Assembly: GCF_020523625.1 (NCBI RefSeq)
Contig: NZ_JAJAQH010000006.1
Coordinates: forward strand, 620,001-684,000
Source: Methylovorus menthalis
GTDB taxonomy: Bacteria > Pseudomonadota > Gammaproteobacteria > Burkholderiales > Methylophilaceae
Length of the DNA: 64,000 bases
Reading direction: 5' to 3'
The position numbers and the translations under genes were made by a program. The notes under the pieces were generated by a model. That model saw only the letters and a program-made list of their open reading frames with translations. It did no database searches and had not been told where the DNA came from. Every line of letters begins with the position of its first letter. The stretch's first letter is position 1. Positions 40,520-49,363 of this stretch are shown piece by piece.

Positions 40520-42673
40520 ATGCTACACAGGCTTAACTCTTCTTCTCTTACTGCCACAGTGATCCCGCAATCGCTAGGGTTTGATGACACCTCCCAGCTG
40601 GATGGACAGGCCGATGCCACTTGGCTGGGGCAGTCGGATGCCCAGCGCGCGGCCGAGTTCGGGCTGGGCATGCGTGCCCCCGGATTCAATTTGCTGGTAC
40701 TCGGCGAGCCGGGCAGTGGCCGCACCGTATTGATGCAAACCGCCATGCAGGCGGCGGCTGCGCAATGGCCGGTTGCGCCCGATCTGGTTTTGCTGATGAA
40801 TATCGAGCAGGCGGACCAACCCATTAACCTTTACTTGCCTGCTGGCTTGGGTGTGCGCTTGCGTCAGGCCATGGAGCAGTATCTTCGCCAGTTGGGCAAG
40901 GGATTGCCTCAATTGCTGGGCGAGCTGGATACTGCCGCCAATGCGGGTGATAAGACTCTGCAGGATAAAGGGCGTCAGGATGCCGCAGCCTGGGTAGACC
41001 AGCAGCAAGCAGCACTGCGTGAGGTGCTGGCGGATGTTGAGCACGATAGCGCGCTGTTTGAACAGTATTTGCAAAGCCTCAAGCGCGATACGCTGGAAAA
41101 TCTGGAGGTGTTTGTCCCGGTGCAGACCAGCGAAAACGAAGGTTTGCTGGAAAGCTTTCTGAATCGTTACCGGGTTAACCTGCTGGTAGACAATCGCCAG
41201 CTGCAGATGGCGCCCGTCATTTATGACAATGACCCGACCTTCCACTCCTTGTTCGGTGGTTTTGATGCGGGTATGGATAGTGCGACCACGCCTGACTTCC
41301 TGCGTTTGCGCGCAGGTAATCTGCTGCGTGCTCATGGCGGCATGCTGATGCTGCATTTGCGTGATCTGGCTTCTGACCAGCAAAGCGGTAGCCAGATTGT
41401 CGAGAAGCTTTTCCGATTCTTGCGCAATGGCCAGGTACTGATTGAGGACTCGAATGGCAGCAGTGGACATGGCGGCTCAGGTCATTTCTGCCCGCAACCG
41501 CTGGCGGCTGATGTAAAGCTGGTATTGATTGCCACGCCGGAAGAGTATTACGAGCTACATGACGAGATGCCGGGCCTGGCGCGTTATTTCCCGGTCAAGG
41601 TGGATTTTGTCGATAGCTTTGCGGCGACGCCAGAGGCTTACGCTGCCATGGCCAGATTTATTGCCTACCAGACGCGCGAGCTGCGTTTGCCAACATTCAG
41701 CGCAGCTGCCGTAACCGCCCTGATACGTGCCATGCACAGACGTGTGGAGGATCAGGCACGCATCAGCACCCAATATGCTGCTCTCAGTACCTTGATGCAG
41801 GAGAGCGCTTCGTTCATGCGCAAGGCACCATCTGCCGCTACCTCACATGGCATTGTGCAGCCTGAGCATGTACGCGCGGCGCAACAAGCCCGCTTGGCAC
41901 GGCACCAGATACCGGAGCAGCAGCTGCGCGATTCGATTGCGGAAGGCGAACTCATGTTGCGCCTGCATGGCAGCGCGGTAGGGCAAATCAACGGTCTTAG
42001 CCATATTGATCTGGGCGATGCCAGCTTTGGCTCGCCGATTCGTATCTCGGCACGCTGCTTTGCCGGGGCGCAAGGCCTCATCAATATCGACCGCGAGGTC
42101 AAGATGAGCGGCCCTAACCACGATAAGGGCGTGTTCATTCTGCAAAGCTGGCTGTCTGCCAGCTTCCCCATGCTGACGCCACTCTCATTAGCGGCTTCCA
42201 TGGTGTTTGAGCAGGAATACCATGGGGTTGAAGGGGATTCTGCATCTTGTGCCGAACTATTTGTGCTGCTTTCGGCCTTGTCTGGACTGCCCATTTCGCA
42301 AGGCATTGCCGTGACCGGAGCGCTGAACCAGCATGGCGAGGTGACGGCGATTGGTGGCGTGAATGAAAAGATCGAAGGCTATTTCCGTGTCTGCCAGCGT
42401 GTCGGTCTGGATGGCAGCCAAGGCGTGGTGATTCCCAAAGCCAATATGCGGCATTTGATACTGGATGACGATGTGGTGGCCGCTGTGGAGCAGGGCCGTT
42501 TCCATTTATATGCGATTGAGCATGTGCTGGAAGGCATGGCGCTCCTGACCGGCATGGAGGCTGGTAACGTGATTCACGAGGGCGAATATCCGGCGGGTAG
42601 CATCATGGGGCGAGTACAGCAAAGTCTGGAGGCCTTCCGTCAGTATTACTTCAACAATACGCCATCACGATGA
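40520..42673 (+). CDS. Lon-family (S16) ATP-dependent protease, YcbZ/LonB-like
   Basis: A 717-residue AAA+/Lon fusion without the classical Lon N-domain. The Walker A-like GEPGSGRT (62-69) has arginine (R68) in place of the usual lysine. A long helical insert (about 100-200) follows. Walker B and sensor regions are around 270-350. The C-terminal S16 protease domain has catalytic S574 in EGDSAS and K617 in GGVNEKIEG, so the Ser-Lys dyad is intact. The substrate is unknown. No obvious TM segment is seen, which sets it apart from archaeal LonB. The stop overlaps the next gene by 4 bp. Confidence 0.87.
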   Translation: MLHRLNSSSLTATVIPQSLGFDDTSQLDGQADATWLGQSDAQRAAEFGLGMRAPGFNLLVLGEPGSGRTVLMQTAMQAAAAQWPVAPDLVLLMNIEQADQPINLYLPAGLGVRLRQAMEQYLRQLGKGLPQLLGELDTAANAGDKTLQDKGRQDAAAWVDQQQAALREVLADVEHDSALFEQYLQSLKRDTLENLEVFVPVQTSENEGLLESFLNRYRVNLLVDNRQLQMAPVIYDNDPTFHSLFGGFDAGMDSATTPDFLRLRAGNLLRAHGGMLMLHLRDLASDQQSGSQIVEKLFRFLRNGQVLIEDSNGSSGHGGSGHFCPQPLAADVKLVLIATPEEYYELHDEMPGLARYFPVKVDFVDSFAATPEAYAAMARFIAYQTRELRLPTFSAAAVTALIRAMHRRVEDQARISTQYAALSTLMQESASFMRKAPSAATSHGIVQPEHVRAAQQARLARHQIPEQQLRDSIAEGELMLRLHGSAVGQINGLSHIDLGDASFGSPIRISARCFAGAQGLINIDREVKMSGPNHDKGVFILQSWLSASFPMLTPLSLAASMVFEQEYHGVEGDSASCAELFVLLSALSGLPISQGIAVTGALNQHGEVTAIGGVNEKIEGYFRVCQRVGLDGSQGVVIPKANMRHLILDDDVVAAVEQGRFHLYAIEHVLEGMALLTGMEAGNVIHEGEYPAGSIMGRVQQSLEAFRQYYFNNTPSR

Positions 42674-43068
42674 ACATGCAGGAAGACAACAAGTGCCGGT
42701 TGGACAAGTGGCTGTGGGCAGCACGCTTTTTCAAGACACGCAGCCTGGCGACTGATGCCATTGATGGTGGCAAGGTGCATGTGGATGGAGACAGGGCGAA
42801 GCCAGCCAAAGAGGTGCGGATAGGGCAGCACATTTATATCCGCCGCAAAGAGCTGGAAATGGAAGTGGAAGTGATGGCTTTGTCTAATCAGCGGCGCGGC
42901 GCTCCCGAAGCGGCCTTGCTGTATCAGGAAACCCCGGAAAGCGCCCGCAAGCGTGAGGATGCTGCCGTCACGCGGGAAGCCGACCATGGCAAGCGCGAAC
43001 GCGGTGCCGGACGTCCCACCAAGCGTCAGTTGCGCGATATCAAACGGTTTACTGGCGGAAGCTGGTAA
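42670..43068 (+). CDS. hslR: S4-domain RNA-binding heat-shock protein, Hsp15 type
   Basis: A 132-residue S4 RNA-binding protein. The S4 motif spans about residues 8-70 (CRLDKWLWAARFFKTRSLATDAIDGGKVHVDG). It has the basic C-terminal tail (GKRERGAGRPTKRQLRDIKRF) typical of Hsp15, which binds stalled 50S subunits carrying nascent chains. Coupled by a 4-bp ATGA overlap to the Lon-like protease gene, which makes sense for a joint role in proteotoxic stress (inference). After the stop a GC-rich imperfect hairpin at about 43087-43113 could terminate, but no T-run is present. Confidence 0.9.
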   Translation: MNMQEDNKCRLDKWLWAARFFKTRSLATDAIDGGKVHVDGDRAKPAKEVRIGQHIYIRRKELEMEVEVMALSNQRRGAPEAALLYQETPESARKREDAAVTREADHGKRERGAGRPTKRQLRDIKRFTGGSW

Positions 43069-43147
43069 ACATTCATTATTAGGCTTGGCCGCATGCAGTA
43101 AATGTTGCGGGCCTGCTCAGCTTCCCACGCGATATTCCAACGCTGTA

Positions 43148-44290
43148 CTACTCGAAGAGATCGCCTTGCGGTGAGGGTTGTTTAGCCTTCATGTTTGCAG
43201 TGCGGGCAGGTGGCCGGAATAGCGTGGTATTCAAGGGGCTGCGTTCCTGCATGAAACCAAGCTTGCTGGCGGCCAGGCGGAAGCGTTGCGCCAGCAAGTC
43301 GGCAAATATGCCTTGCCCGCGCATGCGCTGATGGAACTGGGCATCGTAAGCCTTGCCACCACGCGATTGCCGGATGATGCTCATGACATGCGCTGCCTTG
43401 AGCGGGAAGTGATGCTGCAGCCATTCTTCAAATAGCGGAGCTACTTCCAAAGGCAAGCGCAACAGTACATAGCCAGCGTAGCGAGCTCCAGCGTCATGCG
43501 CATGCTGCAGGATACTTTCCATCTCTGCATCGTTCAGGGCAGGGATCATGGGGGCGGTCATCACTCCGCACGGAATACCGGCTTGCGCCAGTTTTTCCAG
43601 GGTTTGCAATCGACGTTGAGGGGCGGCGGCGCGTGGCTCCATGACGCGACTGAGATGACGATCCAGGGTGGTGATCGAAATGAATACGCGGGCCAGATTC
43701 TGGGCCGCCATGGGCGCCAGCAGATCGATATCACGCTCCACCATGGCCGATTTGGTGACGATGGTGAGGGGATGCTGGTGCTCTGCCAATACTTCAATGA
43801 TCTGGCGCGTAATGCGCTGCTGGCGTTCCAATGGTTGATAGGGGTCGGTGTTGGTGCCCATGGCGATTGGCTGGCAGACATAGGCTGGCTTTGACAGCGC
43901 CTGATGCAGCAGGGCAGCGGCATCGGGTTTTACCAGTATGCGGCTTTCAAAATCCAGCCCGGCAGAAAAGCCAAGATAGGTATGGCTGGGGCGGGCATAG
44001 CAGTAGGTGCAGCCATGCTCGCAACCGCGATAGGGGTTGATGGAGCGGTCAAACGGGATATCAGGCGAGTCGTTGTAATGCAAGATGCTGCGGCTGTTGT
44101 CGTGGATGATCTCGGTGATCAGGCGTGGCGTTTCGGTTTCGGATTCCTCCTGTGCCCAGCCATCATCAAAGGCTTCGCGCTGTAATCGCTCGAAACGTCC
44201 GCTTTGATTGCTGGTACTGCCGCGGCCCTTGAATATCAAGGGCCTGACCGGCAGCTCGGCATCATCACCAGGGAATGGATTGTCCGTCAT
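43148..44290 (-). CDS. PA0069-family radical SAM protein
   Basis: A 380-residue radical SAM protein with the cluster motif CxxxCxxC (C90, C94, C97 in YRGCEHGCTYCYARP). It has the PA0069-type features NPYRGCEHGC, HTYLGFSAGLDFE and ITTLD, and a C-terminal region with MSIIRQSRGGKAYDAQF. The family is often compared with spore photoproduct lyase-like enzymes, but its reaction is not known to me. Its start overlaps the 3' end of the short-chain dehydrogenase gene by 26 bp, so the two are probably one operon. Confidence 0.85.
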   Translation of the reverse strand: MTDNPFPGDDAELPVRPLIFKGRGSTSNQSGRFERLQREAFDDGWAQEESETETPRLITEIIHDNSRSILHYNDSPDIPFDRSINPYRGCEHGCTYCYARPSHTYLGFSAGLDFESRILVKPDAAALLHQALSKPAYVCQPIAMGTNTDPYQPLERQQRITRQIIEVLAEHQHPLTIVTKSAMVERDIDLLAPMAAQNLARVFISITTLDRHLSRVMEPRAAAPQRRLQTLEKLAQAGIPCGVMTAPMIPALNDAEMESILQHAHDAGARYAGYVLLRLPLEVAPLFEEWLQHHFPLKAAHVMSIIRQSRGGKAYDAQFHQRMRGQGIFADLLAQRFRLAASKLGFMQERSPLNTTLFRPPARTANMKAKQPSPQGDLFE

Positions 44291-44963
44291 ACGCGCTAAA
44301 TTGCCCGCTTTGCTTGACGCTCAGTTTGGCGATCACTTGCCGCATGCCGCTGACACTCTGCTCAGCGTTGATCAGCCCATTGGGGCCACCCATATCGGTT
44401 TGCACCCAGCCTGGGTGCAAGGCCAGCACGCTGATGCCCTGGGGAGCCAGATCAATCGCCAGACTTTTTGTGACGCTATTCAGGGCGGTTTTGCTGGAGC
44501 GGTAAATGTAGCTGCCACCGCTGCCATTGTCGGCAATACTGCCCATCTTGCTGGTGATGTTGATGATTTTCTTCTCGGTACTTTTTGCGACCAAGGGCGC
44601 AAAGGTCTGTGCTATTTTTAACGGAGACATGCTGTTGATACGGAATGCCATCAGCCAGGCTTCGTAATCAGCCTCGCTTAGGCGGCTTCCCGCATGGTCG
44701 GGGTAAACGCCTGCATTATTGAGCAGTACATCAATCGGTGTATCGCCGAGAGTCTCGGCCAAGGCATCAATCTGTTTGAAATCGGCGACATCCAGCTTGT
44801 GCAGGGTAATGCGGTCAAGGTGAGCAATATGCAGCGCCTTGAGCGCGGTACTGTCTTCGGGGTTGCGACTGCAGGCATGTACCTGCCAGCCAGCCTCGGC
44901 ATATTGGCGGGTAAACTCCAGGCCCAGGCCACGATTGGCGCCTGTAACAAGTAATGTTGGCAT
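44265..44963 (-). CDS. Short-chain dehydrogenase/reductase
   Basis: A 232-residue classical SDR using NAD(P)H. The cofactor motif TGANRGLGLEF is at residues 7-17, the NNAG motif lies in LLNNAGVYPD, and the catalytic Tyr-x3-Lys is in YRSSKTALN with a preceding Ser region (ITSKMGSI). The sequence resembles the C-factor/YciK-like group often annotated only as SDR. The substrate is unknown. It is upstream of and overlaps the radical SAM gene. Confidence 0.88.
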   Translation of the reverse strand: MPTLLVTGANRGLGLEFTRQYAEAGWQVHACSRNPEDSTALKALHIAHLDRITLHKLDVADFKQIDALAETLGDTPIDVLLNNAGVYPDHAGSRLSEADYEAWLMAFRINSMSPLKIAQTFAPLVAKSTEKKIINITSKMGSIADNGSGGSYIYRSSKTALNSVTKSLAIDLAPQGISVLALHPGWVQTDMGGPNGLINAEQSVSGMRQVIAKLSVKQSGQFSAYDGQSIPW

Positions 44964-45378
44964 TGGGTATGGTCTCCATGGACTATTGCGGTGGGTTACT
45001 TGGAATTATATAACTTGTGGCATCACAAATAATCTTGATTACTTGCTAAGACTGTCGGTGGTGGTGGACAGTTGCAGTCAGGCGCCGGTGTATCCGATGT
45101 AAACCAACACACAGCTTTTGCAGTTGAATATCACTGACAAATTATGAGCGAACTAAATTGTGGCGGGGCTAGGCAGCGGATTACAATGTGACAGGCGCAT
45201 ACGTTGCGTGCCACACCCAAAAAAACAAAATTCCTCAATCTGGAAAAAAGAGATGGCAAACGATTCTTTACAGCCAGCAGCGTATGACATGGGATTTTTC
45301 CCTGGCTGTCACGATTTTTGCTTAGCAGATTATGTCATTGATGACCTTAATAAATTCCACAGACTCAGGAGTCACTAG
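44964..45378. other. 415-bp intergenic region upstream of ugd
   Basis: More A+T-rich than its surroundings. It holds the likely promoter of the SDR gene on the minus strand and the control region of ugd on the plus strand. A perfect 8-bp inverted repeat ACAGCCAG / CTGGCTGT (45270-45277 and 45302-45309) lies about 70 bp before ugd. A 72-codon open frame (45160-45378) reads into the ugd start but looks non-coding. No ops/JUMPstart element was found. Confidence 0.5.
45005..45010 (-). promoter_or_regulatory. Candidate -10 of the SDR / radical SAM operon
   Basis: TATAAT on the minus strand lies about 42 bp before the SDR start. No convincing -35 is present at the right distance. Confidence 0.3.
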
Positions 45379-46545
45379 ATGAAGATAGCAATTGCCGGTA
45401 CCGGCTACGTAGGACTTTCCATGGCAGTGTTGCTGGCCCAGAAAAACGAAGTGGTCGCGCTGGATATCGTGCCAGAGAAGGTGGAGATGCTTAACCGCAA
45501 GCAGTCACCGATTGCCGATGCCGAGATTGAAGAGTATCTCGCCACCAAGACCCTGAACTTCAAGGCCACCATGGACAAGAAGGCGGCTTATGAAGGCGCC
45601 GACTATGTCATCATCGCTACCCCAACGGATTACGACCCTGAGACCAACTACTTCAACACGGGCTCGGTAGAGGCCGTGATTCGCGATGTCATCACCTACG
45701 CGCCGAATGCGGTGATGATCATCAAATCCACCATCCCTGTCGGCTTTACCGTCGGAGCCCGTGAAAAATATCAGACCAATAACCTGATCTTCTCGCCAGA
45801 ATTCCTGCGCGAAGGCAAAGCGCTTTACGACAATCTCTATCCTTCCCGTATTGTGGTGGGCGAAAAGTCGGCCCGTGCCGAAACCTTTGCCCGTCTGCTG
45901 CAAGAAGGTGCACTGAAAGAGAATATCCCGCTGCTGTTTACCGATAGCTCTGAAGCCGAAGCCATCAAGCTGTTTGCCAACACCTATCTCGCCATGCGCG
46001 TCGCCTATTTTAACGAGCTGGACAGCTATGCCCTGACCCATGGTCTGGACACCAAGCAGATTATCCAGGGCGTGGGTCTCGACCCCCGTATCGGCAGCCA
46101 CTACAACAACCCTTCGTTTGGCTATGGTGGCTACTGCCTGCCAAAGGACACCAAGCAATTGCTGGCGAATTTTAACAATGTGCCGCAAACCCTGATCAAC
46201 GCCATTGTGCAATCCAACACCACCCGCAAGGACTTCGTGGCGGACAGCATCATCCGTCGCAAACCAAATGTCGTGGGCATCTACCGCCTGATCATGAAGA
46301 GCGGTTCAGATAACTTCCGCGCCTCCAGTATTCAGGGCATCATGAAGCGGATCAAAGCCAAGGGCATTGAAGTCATCGTGTATGAACCCGTACTTACCGA
46401 GTCCGAGTTCTTCCGCTCCAAAGTGGTTAATGATCTGGAAGCTTTCAAGCAACAGGCGGATGTGATCGTTTCCAACCGCATGGCCAAGGAACTGGCTGAT
46501 GTGGCCGACAAGGTGTTTACACGGGATCTGTTTGGTAGCGATTAA
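45379..46545 (+). CDS. ugd: UDP-glucose 6-dehydrogenase, short enteric-type
   Basis: Oxidises UDP-glucose to UDP-glucuronate with 2 NAD+, supplying surface polysaccharide. It has 388 residues, the length of the short E. coli/Klebsiella form, not the ~440-residue form common in proteobacteria. N-terminal Rossmann motif GTGYVGLS (7-14), [19 protein letters not shown], active-site C253 in [16 protein letters not shown] and the C-terminus [11 protein letters not shown] all read like the enteric enzyme. The ribosome site CAGGAG lies 7 nt before the ATG. First gene of the polysaccharide cluster; acquisition by transfer is possible. Confidence 0.94.
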   Translation: MKIAIAGTGYVGLSMAVLLAQKNEVVALDIVPEKVEMLNRKQSPIADAEIEEYLATKTLNFKATMDKKAAYEGADYVIIATPTDYDPETNYFNTGSVEAVIRDVITYAPNAVMIIKSTIPVGFTVGAREKYQTNNLIFSPEFLREGKALYDNLYPSRIVVGEKSARAETFARLLQEGALKENIPLLFTDSSEAEAIKLFANTYLAMRVAYFNELDSYALTHGLDTKQIIQGVGLDPRIGSHYNNPSFGYGGYCLPKDTKQLLANFNNVPQTLINAIVQSNTTRKDFVADSIIRRKPNVVGIYRLIMKSGSDNFRASSIQGIMKRIKAKGIEVIVYEPVLTESEFFRSKVVNDLEAFKQQADVIVSNRMAKELADVADKVFTRDLFGSD

Positions 46546-46735
46546 TGCCATTTAGTGGTGAGCTTCATAGCGGACACAGGTGTGAACCCTGGCCACGAAG
46601 CTTGCCGCTCGCCAGGCGGAGGAGGCATGCTGAAAATGCACGCGGGATGTTCTTCTTTGAAGGTGGAATACCTAAAAGTTTTCGCTTCCCGGCAAGGTTC
46701 AGTAGAATGGCAATACTTTTACAGTGCGGTATCTT

Positions 46736-48670
46736 ATGCTAGGTTTTAAAAATAAATTGCGTGACCACATGCCATCCTATCGGCGTATGGCAAATCCTCG
46801 TACGGGGTCTGCGATAACACATGATGTTTTGGTGGCCGTGACTGCCTGGTATTTTGCCTTTGCTCTGCGCTTCAATTTCCAGATTCCTCCCTCCTTCCAG
46901 CAGTCCATGCTGCAGTCCATGTGGTGGGTCGTGCTCCTGCAGTTTGTCTTTTTTGTTAATTTCGGTCTCTATCGTGGAGTGTGGCGTTTTGCCAGCCTGC
47001 CTGATCTCAAACGAATTCTGTTTGCCGTAGCGACTGCTGCCGCTACCGTAGTGGCTGTGATTTTCATGACCAAGCCGCATGGTGTGATTCCGCGCTCGGT
47101 GCTGATTCTCGACCCGATGTTGCTGGTATTGGGGATGGGGGGGAGCCGCTTCCTCTACCGCTACTGGAAAGAACATCTGCTGTACGGCGCTTTTCAATCC
47201 CAGGGGCAGCCCGTTATTCTGCTAGGGGCGGGTACTTTGGCGATCAATCTGCTCAAGGACTTGACGCGCAGCCAGGAGTGGCGTGTGGTCGGGATGCTGG
47301 ATGATGATGAGGCCATGCATGGCCGCCAGCTGCTGGGCGTAAAAGTGCTGGGCAATATTGAAGATATCGGCTATTTTGCGCGCCGCTATCAGGTCAACCA
47401 TGTGATTGTGGCTATGCCCTCCGCTTCGCATCAGCAGAGAAGGGCTGCTGTGGAAAAAGCTAATGTTCATGCCTTGACCATCCTCACCGTACCTTCGGTG
47501 GAAGATCTGATGAATGGCAAGGTCAGCATTTCACAGATACGTCGCGTGGAGGTGGAAGACCTGCTGGGACGGGAGCCCGTGCAACTGGATACCGAAGGCA
47601 TGCATGCCCTCTTGCAGGCGCAAGTGGTCATGGTGAGCGGCGCCGGTGGTTCCATCGGTTCAGAATTGTGCCGTCAGATACTGGCTTTCAAACCAGCCAA
47701 GCTGATCTGTCTTGATATATCCGAGTTTGCTTTATATAAGCTTGAGCAGGAGTTCTCGGCGATGAGTAACATGCCTGCCGATATTGAATATGTGGTGGGT
47801 GATGTGAAGAACGCAGAGCGTCTGCGTCATCTATTAAAGCAGGCTAGGCCTGCCGTGATCTTTCATGCGGCCGCCTACAAGCATGTGCCTATGATGGAAA
47901 CGGGCAATGTGTCAGAAGCGCTACATAACAATGTTCTTGGCACCTATACGCTGGCAAGTCTTGCCAAAGAAACGGGAGTGGCCAAGTTCGTGCTGATCTC
48001 GACCGATAAAGCCGTGAATCCCACGAACGTGATGGGTGCCAGTAAACGATTGGCCGAAATGGTTTGCCAAGGCTTGCAGGAGAGTCACGGTACGCGGTTT
48101 GTCATTGTCCGCTTTGGCAATGTATTGGGTAGCAGCGGCAGTGTTATTCCCAAATTCCGTGAGCAGATTGCGAAGGGTGGTCCGGTCACGGTGACCCATC
48201 CCGACATCACCCGCTATTTCATGTCTATTCCCGAGGCTACGCAGCTTGTCATGCAAGCGGGTTTGATGGGCAAGGGGAGTGAGATTTTTGTTCTGGATAT
48301 GGGAGAGTCCGTGAAGATTGCTGATTTGGCGCGCGACATGATCAAGCTGTCAGGCTTGCAGGATGATGAAATCGAAATCGTCTTCACCGGCTTGCGCCCT
48401 GGCGAGAAGTTATATGAAGAGTTGCTCGCCGACGATGAACACACATTACCGACACCTCATGAGAAGCTGCGTATTGCCATTGCGCGCTCGGCTGACATTA
48501 CCTGGGTGCATGCCTTGCTGAAATGGGTGGCCAGCACGTTGAATACGGATGAGGCTACTATCAAGCAAGAGCTCAAGCTTTGGGTGCAGGAGTATCAGCA
48601 TCAAGACATAAATAAAGTCGGTGCCGAAACCAAACGCGCACTAGGGCCGCAGTCGTCTACTCTTCATTAG
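46736..48670 (+). CDS. Membrane-bound nucleotide-sugar 4,6-dehydratase, CapD/WbpM/FlaA1 family
   Basis: A 644-residue polysaccharide biosynthesis protein. Four N-terminal TM helices (about residues 25-120) are followed by a Rossmann-like CoA-binding-type domain (about 135-285) and a C-terminal SDR dehydratase with GAGGSIGSE (302-310) and STDKAVNPTNVMGASKRLAE. The latter contains the Ser/Met-Lys active-site pattern of WbpM-type UDP-GlcNAc C6 dehydratases. It would start synthesis of a 6-deoxy-hexosamine sugar. The start is ATG 46736 or GTG 46724; neither has a good ribosome site. The 190-bp gap after ugd holds no gene I can support. Confidence 0.9.
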   Translation: MLGFKNKLRDHMPSYRRMANPRTGSAITHDVLVAVTAWYFAFALRFNFQIPPSFQQSMLQSMWWVVLLQFVFFVNFGLYRGVWRFASLPDLKRILFAVATAAATVVAVIFMTKPHGVIPRSVLILDPMLLVLGMGGSRFLYRYWKEHLLYGAFQSQGQPVILLGAGTLAINLLKDLTRSQEWRVVGMLDDDEAMHGRQLLGVKVLGNIEDIGYFARRYQVNHVIVAMPSASHQQRRAAVEKANVHALTILTVPSVEDLMNGKVSISQIRRVEVEDLLGREPVQLDTEGMHALLQAQVVMVSGAGGSIGSELCRQILAFKPAKLICLDISEFALYKLEQEFSAMSNMPADIEYVVGDVKNAERLRHLLKQARPAVIFHAAAYKHVPMMETGNVSEALHNNVLGTYTLASLAKETGVAKFVLISTDKAVNPTNVMGASKRLAEMVCQGLQESHGTRFVIVRFGNVLGSSGSVIPKFREQIAKGGPVTVTHPDITRYFMSIPEATQLVMQAGLMGKGSEIFVLDMGESVKIADLARDMIKLSGLQDDEIEIVFTGLRPGEKLYEELLADDEHTLPTPHEKLRIAIARSADITWVHALLKWVASTLNTDEATIKQELKLWVQEYQHQDINKVGAETKRALGPQSSTLH

Positions 48671-48738
48671 GGGGCATAACTAAGCATTTATGCGGATATG
48701 TGGTATTTTGTCGAAAAGTAATCAACAAAGGGGCATGT

Positions 48739-49290
48739 GTGGCAAATCGATCCGTTAATCCAGAGCAAATTCTTCAACAGTCAGAGATTATTTATACTGA
48801 AGAGGATGTCAGGAATGCGATTGCTGTTCTTGCTAAGAAGATATCAGCACGTATCGCTGGTACCGAGCCTCTTGTGATGTGCGTGATGGGTGGTGCTGTC
48901 GTGTTTTCAGGCCAGCTTTTGCCCCAGCTGGGCTTTCCTCTGGAGTTCGATTACGTACAAGCCAGTCGTTATCACGAAAAAACCGAAGGTGAACAATTGG
49001 TCTGGACTGTCGAGCCGCGGGATAATGTGCGTGGCAAGACAGTATTGTTGCTGGATGACATCCTGGATGAAGGCCAAACCCTGGCAGCCATACGTGAAAA
49101 GTGTCTGGCTCACGGGGCTGCCGAAGTGGTGATTGCTGTATTGGTTGAAAAAGAGCTCGAACGTGTCAAACCAATTCAAGCGGATTATGTGGGCTTGTCG
49201 GTACCAAATCGTTATGTCTTCGGCTGTGGTATGGATGTGTATGGCTGGTGGCGTAATCTTCCAGCTATTTATGCGCTGAATGTGAATTAA
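48739..49290 (+). CDS. hpt: Hypoxanthine-guanine phosphoribosyltransferase
   Basis: A 183-residue purine salvage enzyme joining hypoxanthine or guanine to PRPP. The PRPP loop is VLLLDDILDEGQTL, and the N-terminal MCVMGGAVVFSGQL and C-terminal base-binding ADYVGLSVPNRYVFGCGMD segments are typical. I place the start at GTG 48739, with AAAGGGG 5 nt upstream; upstream codons in frame (to 48700) lack support. It lies 68 bp after the dehydratase gene, in the middle of polysaccharide genes, an unexpected place for purine salvage. Confidence 0.93.
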   Translation: MANRSVNPEQILQQSEIIYTEEDVRNAIAVLAKKISARIAGTEPLVMCVMGGAVVFSGQLLPQLGFPLEFDYVQASRYHEKTEGEQLVWTVEPRDNVRGKTVLLLDDILDEGQTLAAIREKCLAHGAAEVVIAVLVEKELERVKPIQADYVGLSVPNRYVFGCGMDVYGWWRNLPAIYALNVN

Positions 49291-49363
49291 GCGGATACGA
49301 GTCGTAAGGATTTATGGATTTTGGTTGTGAAGCGTTTTGAAGTGGTCGACTTGGGTTATTAGC

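Noticed and set aside
45120-45378. ops/JUMPstart anti-termination element before ugd
   Set aside because: GGCGGGGCTAGGCAGC is only vaguely similar. The conserved GGCGGTAG core is absent.
45160-45378. 72-codon open frame directly before ugd
   Set aside because: No ribosome site or plausible composition. It ends immediately before the ugd ATG (stop TAG at 45376-45378), over the ugd ribosome site and leader.
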